This document shows positions 1-8,066 of a stretch of 12,168 nucleotides of DNA, piece by piece. The notes under the pieces were generated by a model that saw only the letters and a program-made list of their open reading frames with translations, had not been told where the DNA came from and searched no databases. How positions within the stretch are numbered: the first letter of the stretch is position 1; every line of letters begins with the position of its first letter. The position numbers and the translations under genes are program-made. The stretch is taken from the NCBI GenBank assembly GCA_905205975.1, contig CAJLFQ010000066.1, positions 1 to 12,168 of the forward strand, given 5' to 3'. The stretch is from an uncultured Eubacteriales bacterium. Lineage in GTDB: Bacteria > Bacillota > Clostridia > Oscillospirales > QAMX01.

Positions 1-575
1 GTGGGATCCGTGCAGGCGGGCTGCGATCCATGGATATTTGGTTCATGAAGAAGCGCTTTTTGGAGCAGCAGATCGAACGCTGCCTGTCTCACGGCATGCA
101 TGATTTCATCATCGACGTTGTGATCCGAAACCTTGACCGTTTGAAAATTCATGCATACCGTTATGACGGCCACGTTGGGCTGTTTGATTCGGCAGCCGGC
201 TTTTACCGTGAAAATATGCGGTTTCTGGAACCAGCCGTCTGTGCAGAGCTGTTCCCGCCGGACAACCCGGTTTATACCAAAATCAAAGACCAGATCCCGA
301 CCTTTTACGGGGAACACGCCGCCGTCAGCAACGCGATTGTCGGCGATGGGTGCGTCGTCAAGGGGACGGTTGAAAACTGTGTGATTTTCCGCGGCGTCAC
401 CATCGAAGAAGGCGCGCATGTACGCGATTCCATTGTGATGCAGAATTCGCACATCGAATCCGGCGCCGAGCTGGAATGTGCCATTCTCGACAAAAACGTA
501 ACCATCCGCCCCGGCAAACGGCTGGTCGGGCAGCCAGACTACCCGGTTGTTGTCGGAAAGAATACGGTAATCTGA
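1..575 (+). CDS. glgD: Glucose-1-phosphate adenylyltransferase subunit GlgD, C-terminal part (5' end outside window)
   Basis: This is the last 190 or so codons of a GlgD-type subunit of ADP-glucose pyrophosphorylase, which takes part in making ADP-glucose for glycogen. The frame is open from base 3 to the TGA at 573-575 with no stop, so the gene is cut by the window edge; the ATG at 30 is internal, since SMDIWFMKK matches the middle of the family (SMDIYVM-type motif). The second half is a left-handed beta-helix of hexapeptide-like repeats, for example VGDGCVVKGTVENCVIF, RGVTIEEGAHV and ECAILDKNVTIRPGKRLVG. The ending (PGKRLVGQPDYPVVVGK) is typical of GlgD rather than GlgC. In Firmicutes GlgD normally pairs with GlgC, which should lie just upstream. 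The glgA start is 65 bp downstream, consistent with one operon. Function from family knowledge; identity confident. Confidence 0.93.
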   Translation, partial: GIRAGGLRSMDIWFMKKRFLEQQIERCLSHGMHDFIIDVVIRNLDRLKIHAYRYDGHVGLFDSAAGFYRENMRFLEPAVCAELFPPDNPVYTKIKDQIPTFYGEHAAVSNAIVGDGCVVKGTVENCVIFRGVTIEEGAHVRDSIVMQNSHIESGAELECAILDKNVTIRPGKRLVGQPDYPVVVGKNTVI

Positions 576-580
576 CCAGC

Positions 581-594
581 TGCAAACGTTTTTT
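581..594 (+). promoter_or_regulatory. Possible cre-like (CcpA) operator, weak
   Basis: The glgD-glgA gap contains TGCAAACGTTTTTT. The left half, TGCAAACG, fits the catabolite-responsive element consensus (TGNAARCGNWWWCA), but the final CA is replaced by TT, giving 12 of 14 positions. It sits 60 bp before the glgA start, inside the presumed operon. CcpA control of glycogen genes would make sense, but a single half-good match in a short gap can occur by chance. Confidence 0.2.
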
Positions 595-640
595 GACCTT
601 TCAAAACGCAATCTCATGAACTTGGTGGTGACTTCTCCTC

Positions 641-2062
641 GTGAACATTCTTTTTGCTTCTTCCGAAGCCTCGCCCTTTGCCAAAGTCGGCGGTTTGGGG
701 GACGTCGTCGGTTCCCTGCCCGCGGCGCTTCACGCGCTCGGGCATGATGCACGGCTCATCATGCCAAAATACCGCGTGATCCCGGATGTATTTGTGCGCG
801 ACTTTGAATTTCTGACGAACTTCACGGTTTTAATCGGTTCCGCCTACAAATATGTCGGGCTGTTTCGCTATGTCTTCCGCGGTGTGACAGTCTATTTCAT
901 CGACAACGAAGAATACTTCGGCGGAAGCGTCTATGGCTACGACGGCAACGGCGAAGCCGAACGAACGGTTTTCTTCTGCCGCGCAGTGATGGAAGCGCTC
1001 GCACATCTGGACTTTACGCCGGATCTGCTTCATGTCAACGATTGGCAGACCGCTTTGATCCCGGTTTTGCTGAAGCGGCAGTACCCTTCTCTGCCGCTGA
1101 AAACATTGCTGACCATTCACAACCTGCGTTATCAGGGCGTTTTCGGCATTTCGGACCTGCGTGCCATGACCGGCCTGCCGGACGACGCATTTTCCATCGA
1201 CGGATTGGAATTTTACGGCGGTGCCAACATCTTAAAAGGCGGTATTCTCTACGCGGACAAAGTCAACACCGTCAGTCCGACCTATGCGGCTGAAACGCTG
1301 ACGCCGGCATACGGCGAACAGCTGGACGGCGTGCTGCGCTGCCGCGGCGGCGACTATTCCGGGATCCTAAACGGCATCGACTACGGCGTTTTCAACCCGC
1401 GGACGGATCCCAAAATCGCCGCGCCGTATGGCCCCAGGAGCCTTGCCGGCAAGCAGACCTGCAAAAAAGCGCTGGCTGATGAGCTGTCACTCGACGCTGA
1501 CCACATGTTTGTGTCGGTCATTTCGCGGCTGGTTGACCAAAAAGGGTTGGATATCCTTTCAGAATGCGCCGAGCCGCTTTTGAAAGAGGGACAGTTGTCG
1601 CTCATTGTACTTGGCACTGGTGAAGCCCGGTATGAGTCGCTCTTTGCCTCCCTGGCAGAACGTTATCCAAATGCCCGCGCCATCCTCCGCTATGACGGCG
1701 ACTTGGCACAGCGCATTTATGCCGGTTCCGACCTGCTGCTCGTCCCCAGCCGTTTTGAGCCCTGCGGATTGACGCAGCTGATCGCCATGAAGTATGGGAC
1801 GCTTCCGCTGGTGCGTGAAACCGGCGGGCTTTACGATACGGTGCGCCCGTTTAATGAAGCGGACGGCAGCGGCTACGGATTCACGTTTGCCCCATATGCT
1901 GCGCATGATCTGGCATATACCATCCGGCGCGCCCTGACGTTCTATCAAAACGACCAGCGGCTCTGGCAGAAGCTGATGCGCCGCGCCATGATGCAGGATT
2001 ACTCATGGAAGCACTCCGCATCGCTCTATGCAGCGCTGTATGAGCAGATGCTGCAAGCCTGA
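641..2062 (+). CDS. glgA: Glycogen synthase (ADP-glucose), GT5 family
   Basis: GlgA transfers glucose from ADP-glucose to the non-reducing end of an alpha-1,4-glucan in the cytoplasm. The 473-residue length is normal for bacterial GlgA. The N-terminus starts directly with the family motif: residues 1-9 MNILFASSE, then the nucleotide-sugar binding KVGGLGD loop with Lys15. The HVNDWQTAL segment (His131) is the usual HxxDW site. The C-terminal GT-B half has PSRFEPCGLTQL with Glu373, the conserved EPCGL element, followed by RETGGLYDTV. The start is GTG at 641: it gives the canonical N-terminus and is preceded by GGTGGTGA (624-631), a good Shine-Dalgarno match with 9 nt spacing. It is 65 bp after glgD and 45 bp before glgP, consistent with co-transcription. 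All visible motifs are intact. Confidence 0.97.
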   Translation: MNILFASSEASPFAKVGGLGDVVGSLPAALHALGHDARLIMPKYRVIPDVFVRDFEFLTNFTVLIGSAYKYVGLFRYVFRGVTVYFIDNEEYFGGSVYGYDGNGEAERTVFFCRAVMEALAHLDFTPDLLHVNDWQTALIPVLLKRQYPSLPLKTLLTIHNLRYQGVFGISDLRAMTGLPDDAFSIDGLEFYGGANILKGGILYADKVNTVSPTYAAETLTPAYGEQLDGVLRCRGGDYSGILNGIDYGVFNPRTDPKIAAPYGPRSLAGKQTCKKALADELSLDADHMFVSVISRLVDQKGLDILSECAEPLLKEGQLSLIVLGTGEARYESLFASLAERYPNARAILRYDGDLAQRIYAGSDLLLVPSRFEPCGLTQLIAMKYGTLPLVRETGGLYDTVRPFNEADGSGYGFTFAPYAAHDLAYTIRRALTFYQNDQRLWQKLMRRAMMQDYSWKHSASLYAALYEQMLQA

Positions 2063-2107
2063 ACACAAATCAAATTGATCATTCGATTCGAAACTCGAGG
2101 AATAAAC

Positions 2108-4531
2108 ATGGATATCATTGGTGAAAAAAATCACGTCAAACGCAGTGTTTCCGAAAAGCTGAAGCGTCAGTTCGGCAAGAGCATTGAAACCGCTTCGACA
2201 TTGCAGCTCTATAAAGCCGTCGCCATGACCGCACGCGATGAAATCATGGAGCATTGGCTCACATCGGTCAACCGCGTCACGGAAGAGAAGAAAAAAGTGG
2301 TCTACTATCTATCAATGGAGTTTTTGACCGGCAAGTTTCTCGGCGCCAATCTGACGGCGCTCGGCAAATACGAAATTTACCGCGACGCGCTCGCAGAGCT
2401 TGGCATTCATCTTTCCGACCTGGAAGACGCCGAACGGGAACCCGGGCTCGGAAACGGCGGTCTTGGGCGTTTGGCTGCCTGCTTTCTGGATTCACTGGCG
2501 ACGCTGTCGCTTCCGGCTGTCGGCTGCGGCATCCGCTATGAGCTTGGCCTCTTCCGACAGAAAATCGTAGAAGGCGAACAGGTCGAGCTTCCGGATCGCT
2601 GGCTGTTTGACGGCAACGAATGGGAAGTTGCGCGTCCGGAAGAGTCTGTTGAAATCTGTTTCAACGGAACCGTCCGGGAATACACCGATGAAACCGGCCG
2701 ACTCTGTTTCGCGCTGGATAATCCAAACCGCGTCATTGCCGTGCCGTATGACATCCCTGTCTGCGGCTATCAGAACAACTACTGCAACACGCTCCGCATC
2801 TGGAGTGCACACTCCCCTGAAATCATTGACATGCGCTCCTTCTCCGAGGGCGATTATGTCAAAGCCAGCGCAGAACGTGAACTGGCGGAAACCATTTCCC
2901 GCATTTTGTATCCGAATGACAGCCATAACGCCGGAAAAAGCCTGCGGCTGCGCCAGCAGTACTTTTTCACCTCCGCAACCCTGCAATATCTGCTGAAGCG
3001 CCACAAAGCGCAGGGTCTTCCGCTCAGCGTTCTGCCGGATTATGTTGCCATTCAGATCAACGATACGCATCCGTCGATTGCAATCGCAGAACTGATGCGT
3101 CTGCTGGTCGATCAGGAACGCCTGTCTTGGGAGGAAGCCGACCGCATCTGCCGGGCTGTCTTCTCCTATACCAACCACACCATCATGAGCGAGGCGTTGG
3201 AAACATGGCCCTGCTATTTGATGCAGAACCTGCTCCCGCGGATTTACATGATTCTCTGCGAGATTGACCGCCGCGCCCGGCTTGATACGGAAGCCCGCGC
3301 CGGGCATGATGCAGCCGAACACACGGCCATCATCGGCTATGGTTCCGTCCGCATGGCAAACCTCTGTATGAACGTCTGCCACAAGGTTAACGGTGTTTCC
3401 GAGCTGCATACCGACATCCTCAAAAACAACCTGTTTGCCGATTTCAACCGCATGAATCCGGATCAGATCATCGCCGTGACCAACGGCGTAACACCAAGAC
3501 GCTGGCTGCTGCAAGCGAACCCGGCGCTGAGCGCTTTGATCCGCGAGACGCTGGGCGGCGACGCGTTTGCGCGTGATCTGAGCCAACTGTCCACGCTGGA
3601 AAAATATGCCGCTGACCCGGTCTTCTGCGACAAGCTGGCCGCCGTCAAGCGTGAAAACAAACTGCGCCTCATTCAGGCGGTCAAGCGCACGCAGGGCATC
3701 CAGTTGGATCCGGATTCCATCTTCGATGTTCAGGTCAAACGTCTGCACGAATACAAGCGTCAGCTGCTGAACGTCCTGCATATTCTCTACCTGTATTTTG
3801 ACATCGTTGAAAACGGCGTTCTGCCGACCGTCCCCCGGACGTTCTTCTTTGGGGCAAAAGCGTCTCCCGGCTATACGCGTGCCAAGCAGATCATCTCGCT
3901 CATCAACGCCGTCGCCGACCTCGTCAACAACGATCCGGCTGTTCACAACATCCTGAAAGTTGTTTTCGTCGAGAATTACAATGTCACGAAAGCTTCTCTC
4001 ATCATTCCGGCCGCTGATGTCAGCGAACAGATTTCGCTCGCCGGGAAGGAAGCCTCCGGAACCGGCAACATGAAATTCATGATCAACGGTGCGTTGACCA
4101 TCGGTACGCTGGACGGCGCGAATGTGGAAATGCACACGCTGCTCGGCGACGACGATATGTTCCTGTTCGGCCTGCATGCCGACCAAGTTGAAAACGCCTT
4201 CCGTTACGGCCGGACGGCGCCGGAAAAACTGTGTGCCGAAAACAGCTTGCTCGGCCGTGTGGTCAATGCACTGGCCGACGGTACGCTCCCGGCCAACATC
4301 GCTTCTCTGAAAGATTATCTGCTGAACGGCGACGGCGGTACAGCAGACCCCTATCTGTGCCTGACGGACTTTTCCGATTATGCCGCAGCACAGGAGCGCG
4401 TTCTGGCACACTATACCGACCGTTCGGCATGGATGGCGTCATCTGTCAGAAACATTGCCCGCTCCGGATTCTTCTCATCGGATCGCGCCATTGCGGAATA
4501 CAATGAAAAGGTCTGGCATTTGACCGTATGA
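2108..4531 (+). CDS. glgP: Glycogen/alpha-glucan phosphorylase, GT35 family
   Basis: GlgP breaks alpha-1,4-glucan with phosphate to release glucose-1-phosphate, using pyridoxal phosphate. From ATG 2108 it has 807 residues, a normal length. Family signatures include YYLSMEFLTGKFL near the N-terminus, EREPGLGNGGLGRLAACFLD, QINDTHPSIAIAELMR, and the PLP site EASGTGNMKFMINGALTIG, where the cofactor lysine is residue 656. The DGANVEM segment follows. An in-frame TTG at 2075 would add 11 residues, but ATG 2108 is preferred because GAGGAA (2097-2102) precedes it at good spacing and MDIIGEKNHVKRSVSEKL is a plausible N-terminus. It lies 45 bp after glgA, and its TGA overlaps the next start codon (ATGA). 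Together with GlgA it gives the operon both glycogen synthesis and mobilisation. Confidence 0.97.
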   Translation: MDIIGEKNHVKRSVSEKLKRQFGKSIETASTLQLYKAVAMTARDEIMEHWLTSVNRVTEEKKKVVYYLSMEFLTGKFLGANLTALGKYEIYRDALAELGIHLSDLEDAEREPGLGNGGLGRLAACFLDSLATLSLPAVGCGIRYELGLFRQKIVEGEQVELPDRWLFDGNEWEVARPEESVEICFNGTVREYTDETGRLCFALDNPNRVIAVPYDIPVCGYQNNYCNTLRIWSAHSPEIIDMRSFSEGDYVKASAERELAETISRILYPNDSHNAGKSLRLRQQYFFTSATLQYLLKRHKAQGLPLSVLPDYVAIQINDTHPSIAIAELMRLLVDQERLSWEEADRICRAVFSYTNHTIMSEALETWPCYLMQNLLPRIYMILCEIDRRARLDTEARAGHDAAEHTAIIGYGSVRMANLCMNVCHKVNGVSELHTDILKNNLFADFNRMNPDQIIAVTNGVTPRRWLLQANPALSALIRETLGGDAFARDLSQLSTLEKYAADPVFCDKLAAVKRENKLRLIQAVKRTQGIQLDPDSIFDVQVKRLHEYKRQLLNVLHILYLYFDIVENGVLPTVPRTFFFGAKASPGYTRAKQIISLINAVADLVNNDPAVHNILKVVFVENYNVTKASLIIPAADVSEQISLAGKEASGTGNMKFMINGALTIGTLDGANVEMHTLLGDDDMFLFGLHADQVENAFRYGRTAPEKLCAENSLLGRVVNALADGTLPANIASLKDYLLNGDGGTADPYLCLTDFSDYAAAQERVLAHYTDRSAWMASSVRNIARSGFFSSDRAIAEYNEKVWHLTV

Positions 4532-6426
4532 TTTCGCCCATTCGTTCAGCTGGACTGCAAAGACCCGAACACGCGCAGGCATACCACAACATTTTTTCCG
4601 GCGTTTACCGTATGCCGTTCGGCGCCGTTCCAACAGGCAGCTTTGTGACCCTGCGCGTGTACGCCGCCGAATCGCAAAAGCTTTCTGCCGTCTATTTGCG
4701 CGTGTGGGCGGATAACGCAGAGACATTTTATCCCATGCGGTCATGCGGTGCGCTTTGGGAAACCGTTTATCCGGTGCCGGATACGCCGCAAGTCGTCTGG
4801 TATCGGTTCGACCTGCACCTGACAAGCGGAGACATTGCCTACTGTCAGCCGGATGCCAACGCCTATGACGGCATCTGGCACTCCGCTTGCAACGCATATG
4901 CCAGTTTTCAGCTCACGGTGTATGACGCGGCATTTTCTGTCCCGGACTGGACGTCGGATGGCATCCTGTATCAGATTTTCCCGGATCGATTTTTCCGCAG
5001 TGCTGCCGAAACGTGCGACACAACCGGCAAACGAATGCACGCTTCGTGGACGGATCCGGTGGACTATCTGCCCGACCCCGCCAAAGGGTATTATCCGGCA
5101 GACGACTTCTTCGGCGGAAATCTCCGCGGGATTGAAGAGAAGCTGCCGTATCTGAAGCGGCTCGGCGTAACCGCTTTGTATTTGAACCCGATTTTCAAAG
5201 CGTATTCCAACCACCGCTACGACACCGGCGATTACAGCCGGATTGACCCCCTGCTTGGCTCGAACGATGATTTTCAGCGGCTATGCTGCGCGGCTCGGGC
5301 GGTTGGCATCCGGATCATCTGCGACGGTGTCTTTTCCCACACCGGGGCCGACAGTCTGTATTTCAACCGCAGCGGCACCTATCCGCCCAACGGCGCCTGC
5401 GATTCTCCGGATTCCCCCTACTTCAAATGGTATCGGTTTCGGAAATATCCGACCGATTATGAGTGCTGGTGGGATATCTGGTCTCTTCCGGATGTCGATG
5501 AAACGGAACCGTCTTACCTGGCATTTATCACCGGACCGGACGGGATTGCGCGCCGTTGGCTGGCGGCCGGTGCTTCCGGCTGGCGGCTGGACGTCGCCGA
5601 TGAACTGCCCGACCGTTTTCTCGAATGCTTCCGGCAGGCCGTGAAATCTGCCGACCGCGACGCATGGATTGTCGGCGAGGTCTGGGAAGATGCCTCCAAC
5701 AAGGTGAGCTACGGCGCCCAGCGCCGGTTTTTGCTGGGGCGTCAGCTCGACTCCGTGATGAACTATCCGCTTCGCACGCTGATTTTGGATCTGCTTGCAC
5801 AGCGGATTGACGCAGCTGCTTTCTGCCTCCGGCTGGCGCAGTTGGCGTCGAACTATCCAACCGCCGCTTTCTATGCGTGCATGAACTTTCTCTCCACGCA
5901 TGACGTCTGCCGGATCACGACCATGCTTGGCGCATCGCATGATTTGTCCGCTTTGACGCGCGCTGAGCAGGCACAGTTCTGCTTGACAGCCGCTGAACGG
6001 CAGCATGCGCTGCGTCTGCATCGTTTGGCAATTCTGCTCCTCTTTTCACTGCCGGGTATGCCCTGCATCTATTACGGCGATGAAATCGGCATGGAGGGCT
6101 GTGCGGATCCATTCAACCGCGCTCCGTTTGCATGGCAGAAAACAGATGGTTCAGATGAGCAGTCGCTGCTTGCATTTTACTCGGCCGCCTCCGCTCTGCG
6201 TTCCGCTTCTCCGGCCCTGCGCCGCGGAGAATTGCAGGCTGAGGCCGTTCACGGCCTCTTGCTGATCCGCCGCCGGTTTGCGGCGGAAACCATGCTCACT
6301 GTCATCAATGCGACCAGCGAGACGCTGGCGCTGCCTGCTTTTGCAGGCAAGCCGCTCCTGTCAACAGCTTCGCTCGCGGACGCTTCCCTGCCGCCGTTTT
6401 CCGGCGTTATTTGCAGTATTTCATAG
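4528..6426 (+). CDS. GH13 alpha-glucan hydrolase (neopullulanase / cyclomaltodextrinase / alpha-amylase group), cytoplasmic
   Basis: This 632-residue glycoside hydrolase family 13 enzyme probably acts on alpha-glucans or dextrins left by glycogen phosphorylase. An N-terminal beta-sandwich (about residues 1-140; RMPFGAVPTGSFVTLRVYA) precedes the (beta/alpha)8 barrel, starting near DGILYQIFPDRFF. The four GH13 regions are visible: DGVFSHTG (Asp266, His271), GWRLDVADE with nucleophile Asp355, GEVWEDA with acid/base Glu384, and FLSTHD with His458-Asp459. YECWWDIWSLPDVDETEP occupies the loop that carries MPKLNT in neopullulanases. The C-terminal beta domain is about residues 550-632. No signal peptide is seen, so it should be intracellular. 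ATG 4528 overlaps the glgP stop by four bases and lacks a well-spaced Shine-Dalgarno site, suggesting translational coupling. Hydrolysis of alpha-1,6 versus alpha-1,4 bonds cannot be decided from sequence reading alone. Confidence 0.9.
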   Translation: MISPIRSAGLQRPEHAQAYHNIFSGVYRMPFGAVPTGSFVTLRVYAAESQKLSAVYLRVWADNAETFYPMRSCGALWETVYPVPDTPQVVWYRFDLHLTSGDIAYCQPDANAYDGIWHSACNAYASFQLTVYDAAFSVPDWTSDGILYQIFPDRFFRSAAETCDTTGKRMHASWTDPVDYLPDPAKGYYPADDFFGGNLRGIEEKLPYLKRLGVTALYLNPIFKAYSNHRYDTGDYSRIDPLLGSNDDFQRLCCAARAVGIRIICDGVFSHTGADSLYFNRSGTYPPNGACDSPDSPYFKWYRFRKYPTDYECWWDIWSLPDVDETEPSYLAFITGPDGIARRWLAAGASGWRLDVADELPDRFLECFRQAVKSADRDAWIVGEVWEDASNKVSYGAQRRFLLGRQLDSVMNYPLRTLILDLLAQRIDAAAFCLRLAQLASNYPTAAFYACMNFLSTHDVCRITTMLGASHDLSALTRAEQAQFCLTAAERQHALRLHRLAILLLFSLPGMPCIYYGDEIGMEGCADPFNRAPFAWQKTDGSDEQSLLAFYSAASALRSASPALRRGELQAEAVHGLLLIRRRFAAETMLTVINATSETLALPAFAGKPLLSTASLADASLPPFSGVICSIS

Positions 6427-6431
6427 AACCT

Positions 6432-6475
6432 GGCGTATCAGTCTGATTTTTTCAGGCTGATACGCCTTTTCTTTT
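6432..6475 (+). terminator. Intrinsic terminator of the glycogen operon
   Basis: A 15-bp stem is formed by 6432-6446 (GGCGTATCAGTCTGA) and 6452-6466, with one G-U pair and a five-T loop. It is followed by TTTTCTTTT. It begins 6 bp after the stop codon of the GH13 gene and ends the + strand operon. Confidence 0.92.
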
Positions 6476-6579
6476 GCAGTTTTCTTGAGACTTGTCCGTT
6501 TTATGATCTATTTTTTCATCTATAGCAGGCCAATTTGTGCGTGAATTTACAAAGCATTCATGCAAATTCGCCTCCGCTA

Positions 6580-6588
6580 TGGTATGCT
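6580..6588 (+). promoter_or_regulatory. Candidate extended -10 promoter for the citrate synthase gene
   Basis: TGGTATGCT gives an extended -10 (TG-N-TATGCT, -10 hexamer 6583-6588) about 40 bp before the citrate synthase ATG. No good -35 lies 17 bp upstream (6560-6565 is ATGCAA). A second weaker possibility is TTGAGA (6485-6490) with TATTTT at 6509-6514. A promoter is expected here because the gene follows a strong terminator, but which one is used is uncertain. Confidence 0.4.
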
Positions 6589-6627
6589 AATGGATAAGAG
6601 ATCGTCTAACGAAGAAGGAGGCTGCCT

Positions 6628-7995
6628 ATGTCAGAACACCATCATTTTGCAGAAATCACGCCGGAGCTCACCGCTTTGGCCAATCAGGCTGTTTCGGCAG
6701 CTTCCATCAACCCGGAGCTGTATGGTGTCTATGACGTCAAGCGCGGCCTGCGCGACATCAACGGCAACGGCGTTTTGGCGGGCCTGACCCGCATTTCCGA
6801 CATTCGCGCTTTCACCGTTGTAAACGGCGAAAAGGTTCCGACGGCAGGCGAACTGTATTACCGCGGGTACCGGATTGAGGATCTGGTACAGGGCTTTCTG
6901 AAGGACCGGCGGTTTGGCTTTGAAGAAACTGCCTATCTGCTCCTGTTTGGCTCACTGCCGGATGCGGAGGCGCTTGCACGGTTCCAATCCATTCTGGCCG
7001 GGTACCGCACGCTGCCGACCAGCTTTGTGCGCGACATTATCATGAAAGCGCCCAGCCGTGATATGATGAATACGCTTGCACGGAGCGTTTTGACGCTGTA
7101 CTCCTACGACACAAACGCCGATGATATCACGCCGCCGAATGTGCTGCGGCAGTGTTTGCAGCTGATCGCTTTGTTCCCGCTCCTGTCTGTATACGGCTAT
7201 CAGGCTTTCCGACACTATCATGACGGTCAGAGTCTGTTTATCCACGTTCCGCAGGCGGATCTTTCCACTGCGGAAAACATCCTGATGCTCCTGCGTGACG
7301 ACTGCAAATACACAGCGCTGGAAGCAAAGGTTCTGGATTTGGCGCTCGTCCTGCACGCTGAACATGGCGGCGGCAACAACTCCACTTTTGCGACGCACGT
7401 TGTTTCTTCATCCGGTACGGACACCTATTCAGCCATCGCAGCTGCGTTGGGTTCCCTGAAGGGGCCTCGCCACGGCGGCGCAAACATCAAAGTCGTCCGG
7501 ATGTTTGACGATATGAAACAGCACATCCGCGACGTCCGGGATGACGACGAGATTACCGCCTATCTGCTTGCGCTTTTGCGCAAAGAGGCGTTTGACCACG
7601 CCGGGCTCATCTATGGAATGGGGCACGCCGTTTATTCCCTGTCCGACCCGCGCGCCGATATCCTGCGCGGATTTGTCGAGCGGCTGTCTGAAGAGAAAGG
7701 GCTTCAGGACGATTATGCCCTGTATGCACGCGTGGGGCGTCTTGCGCCGCAGGTCATCGCAAAAGAGCGGCGGATTTATAAGGGCGTCAGCGCAAACATC
7801 GACTTTTACAGTGGGTTCGCATACAGCATGCTTGGGCTTCCACTGGAGCTCTATACGCCGATTTTTGCCATCGCGCGAATTGCCGGTTGGAGTGCGCACC
7901 GGCTGGAAGAGATGGCCAATGCAGGGAAAATCATCCGCCCATCCTACAAGAATATTGCGCCGGAATGCACCTATATCCCGCTCTCCGACCGCTGA
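6628..7995 (+). CDS. Citrate synthase (Si-type, Gram-positive long form)
   Basis: The enzyme condenses acetyl-CoA and oxaloacetate to citrate, the entry to the oxidative TCA branch that makes 2-oxoglutarate for glutamate. The three catalytic residues of the family are seen: His282 in RHGGAN, His333 in GMGHAVYS and Asp392 in NIDFYSG. LHAEHGGGNNSTF (about 242-254) and RIAGWSAHRLEEM near the C-terminus are also typical. The 455-residue length, with an N-terminal extension of about 40 residues before the core, matches the clostridial long form. The start ATG is supported by AAGGAGG (6615-6621) with 6 nt spacing. It is a single-gene unit between two terminators, with no aconitase or isocitrate dehydrogenase gene alongside. 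A 2-methylcitrate synthase activity cannot be fully ruled out, but no propionate genes are near. Confidence 0.95.
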   Translation: MSEHHHFAEITPELTALANQAVSAASINPELYGVYDVKRGLRDINGNGVLAGLTRISDIRAFTVVNGEKVPTAGELYYRGYRIEDLVQGFLKDRRFGFEETAYLLLFGSLPDAEALARFQSILAGYRTLPTSFVRDIIMKAPSRDMMNTLARSVLTLYSYDTNADDITPPNVLRQCLQLIALFPLLSVYGYQAFRHYHDGQSLFIHVPQADLSTAENILMLLRDDCKYTALEAKVLDLALVLHAEHGGGNNSTFATHVVSSSGTDTYSAIAAALGSLKGPRHGGANIKVVRMFDDMKQHIRDVRDDDEITAYLLALLRKEAFDHAGLIYGMGHAVYSLSDPRADILRGFVERLSEEKGLQDDYALYARVGRLAPQVIAKERRIYKGVSANIDFYSGFAYSMLGLPLELYTPIFAIARIAGWSAHRLEEMANAGKIIRPSYKNIAPECTYIPLSDR

Positions 7996-8021
7996 ACGGC
8001 TCTCGATTCCGCAAGTACAGA

Positions 8022-8058
8022 AAAATCCCCCTGAGCAAGCAATGTTCAGGGGGATTTT
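8022..8058. terminator. Shared bidirectional terminator between convergent genes
   Basis: A perfect 13-bp inverted repeat, AAAATCCCCCTGA (8022-8034) and TCAGGGGGATTTT (8046-8058), has an 11-nt loop. The A and T runs on both flanks allow it to end transcription of citrate synthase on + and of the beta-helix gene on -. It begins 27 bp after the citrate synthase stop and lies 9 bp beyond the minus-strand gene's stop. Confidence 0.88.
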
Positions 8059-8066
8059 GGATGTGT

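Noticed and set aside
2075..2107. TTG at 2075 as the glgP start
   Set aside because: GAGGAA lies just before ATG 2108 at proper spacing, and the extra 11 residues do not resemble the family N-terminus.
2492..4411. 639-codon minus-strand open frame opposite glgP
   Set aside because: It is a shadow of GC-rich codon use in glgP. GlgP has every signature motif; the antisense product matches nothing recognisable.
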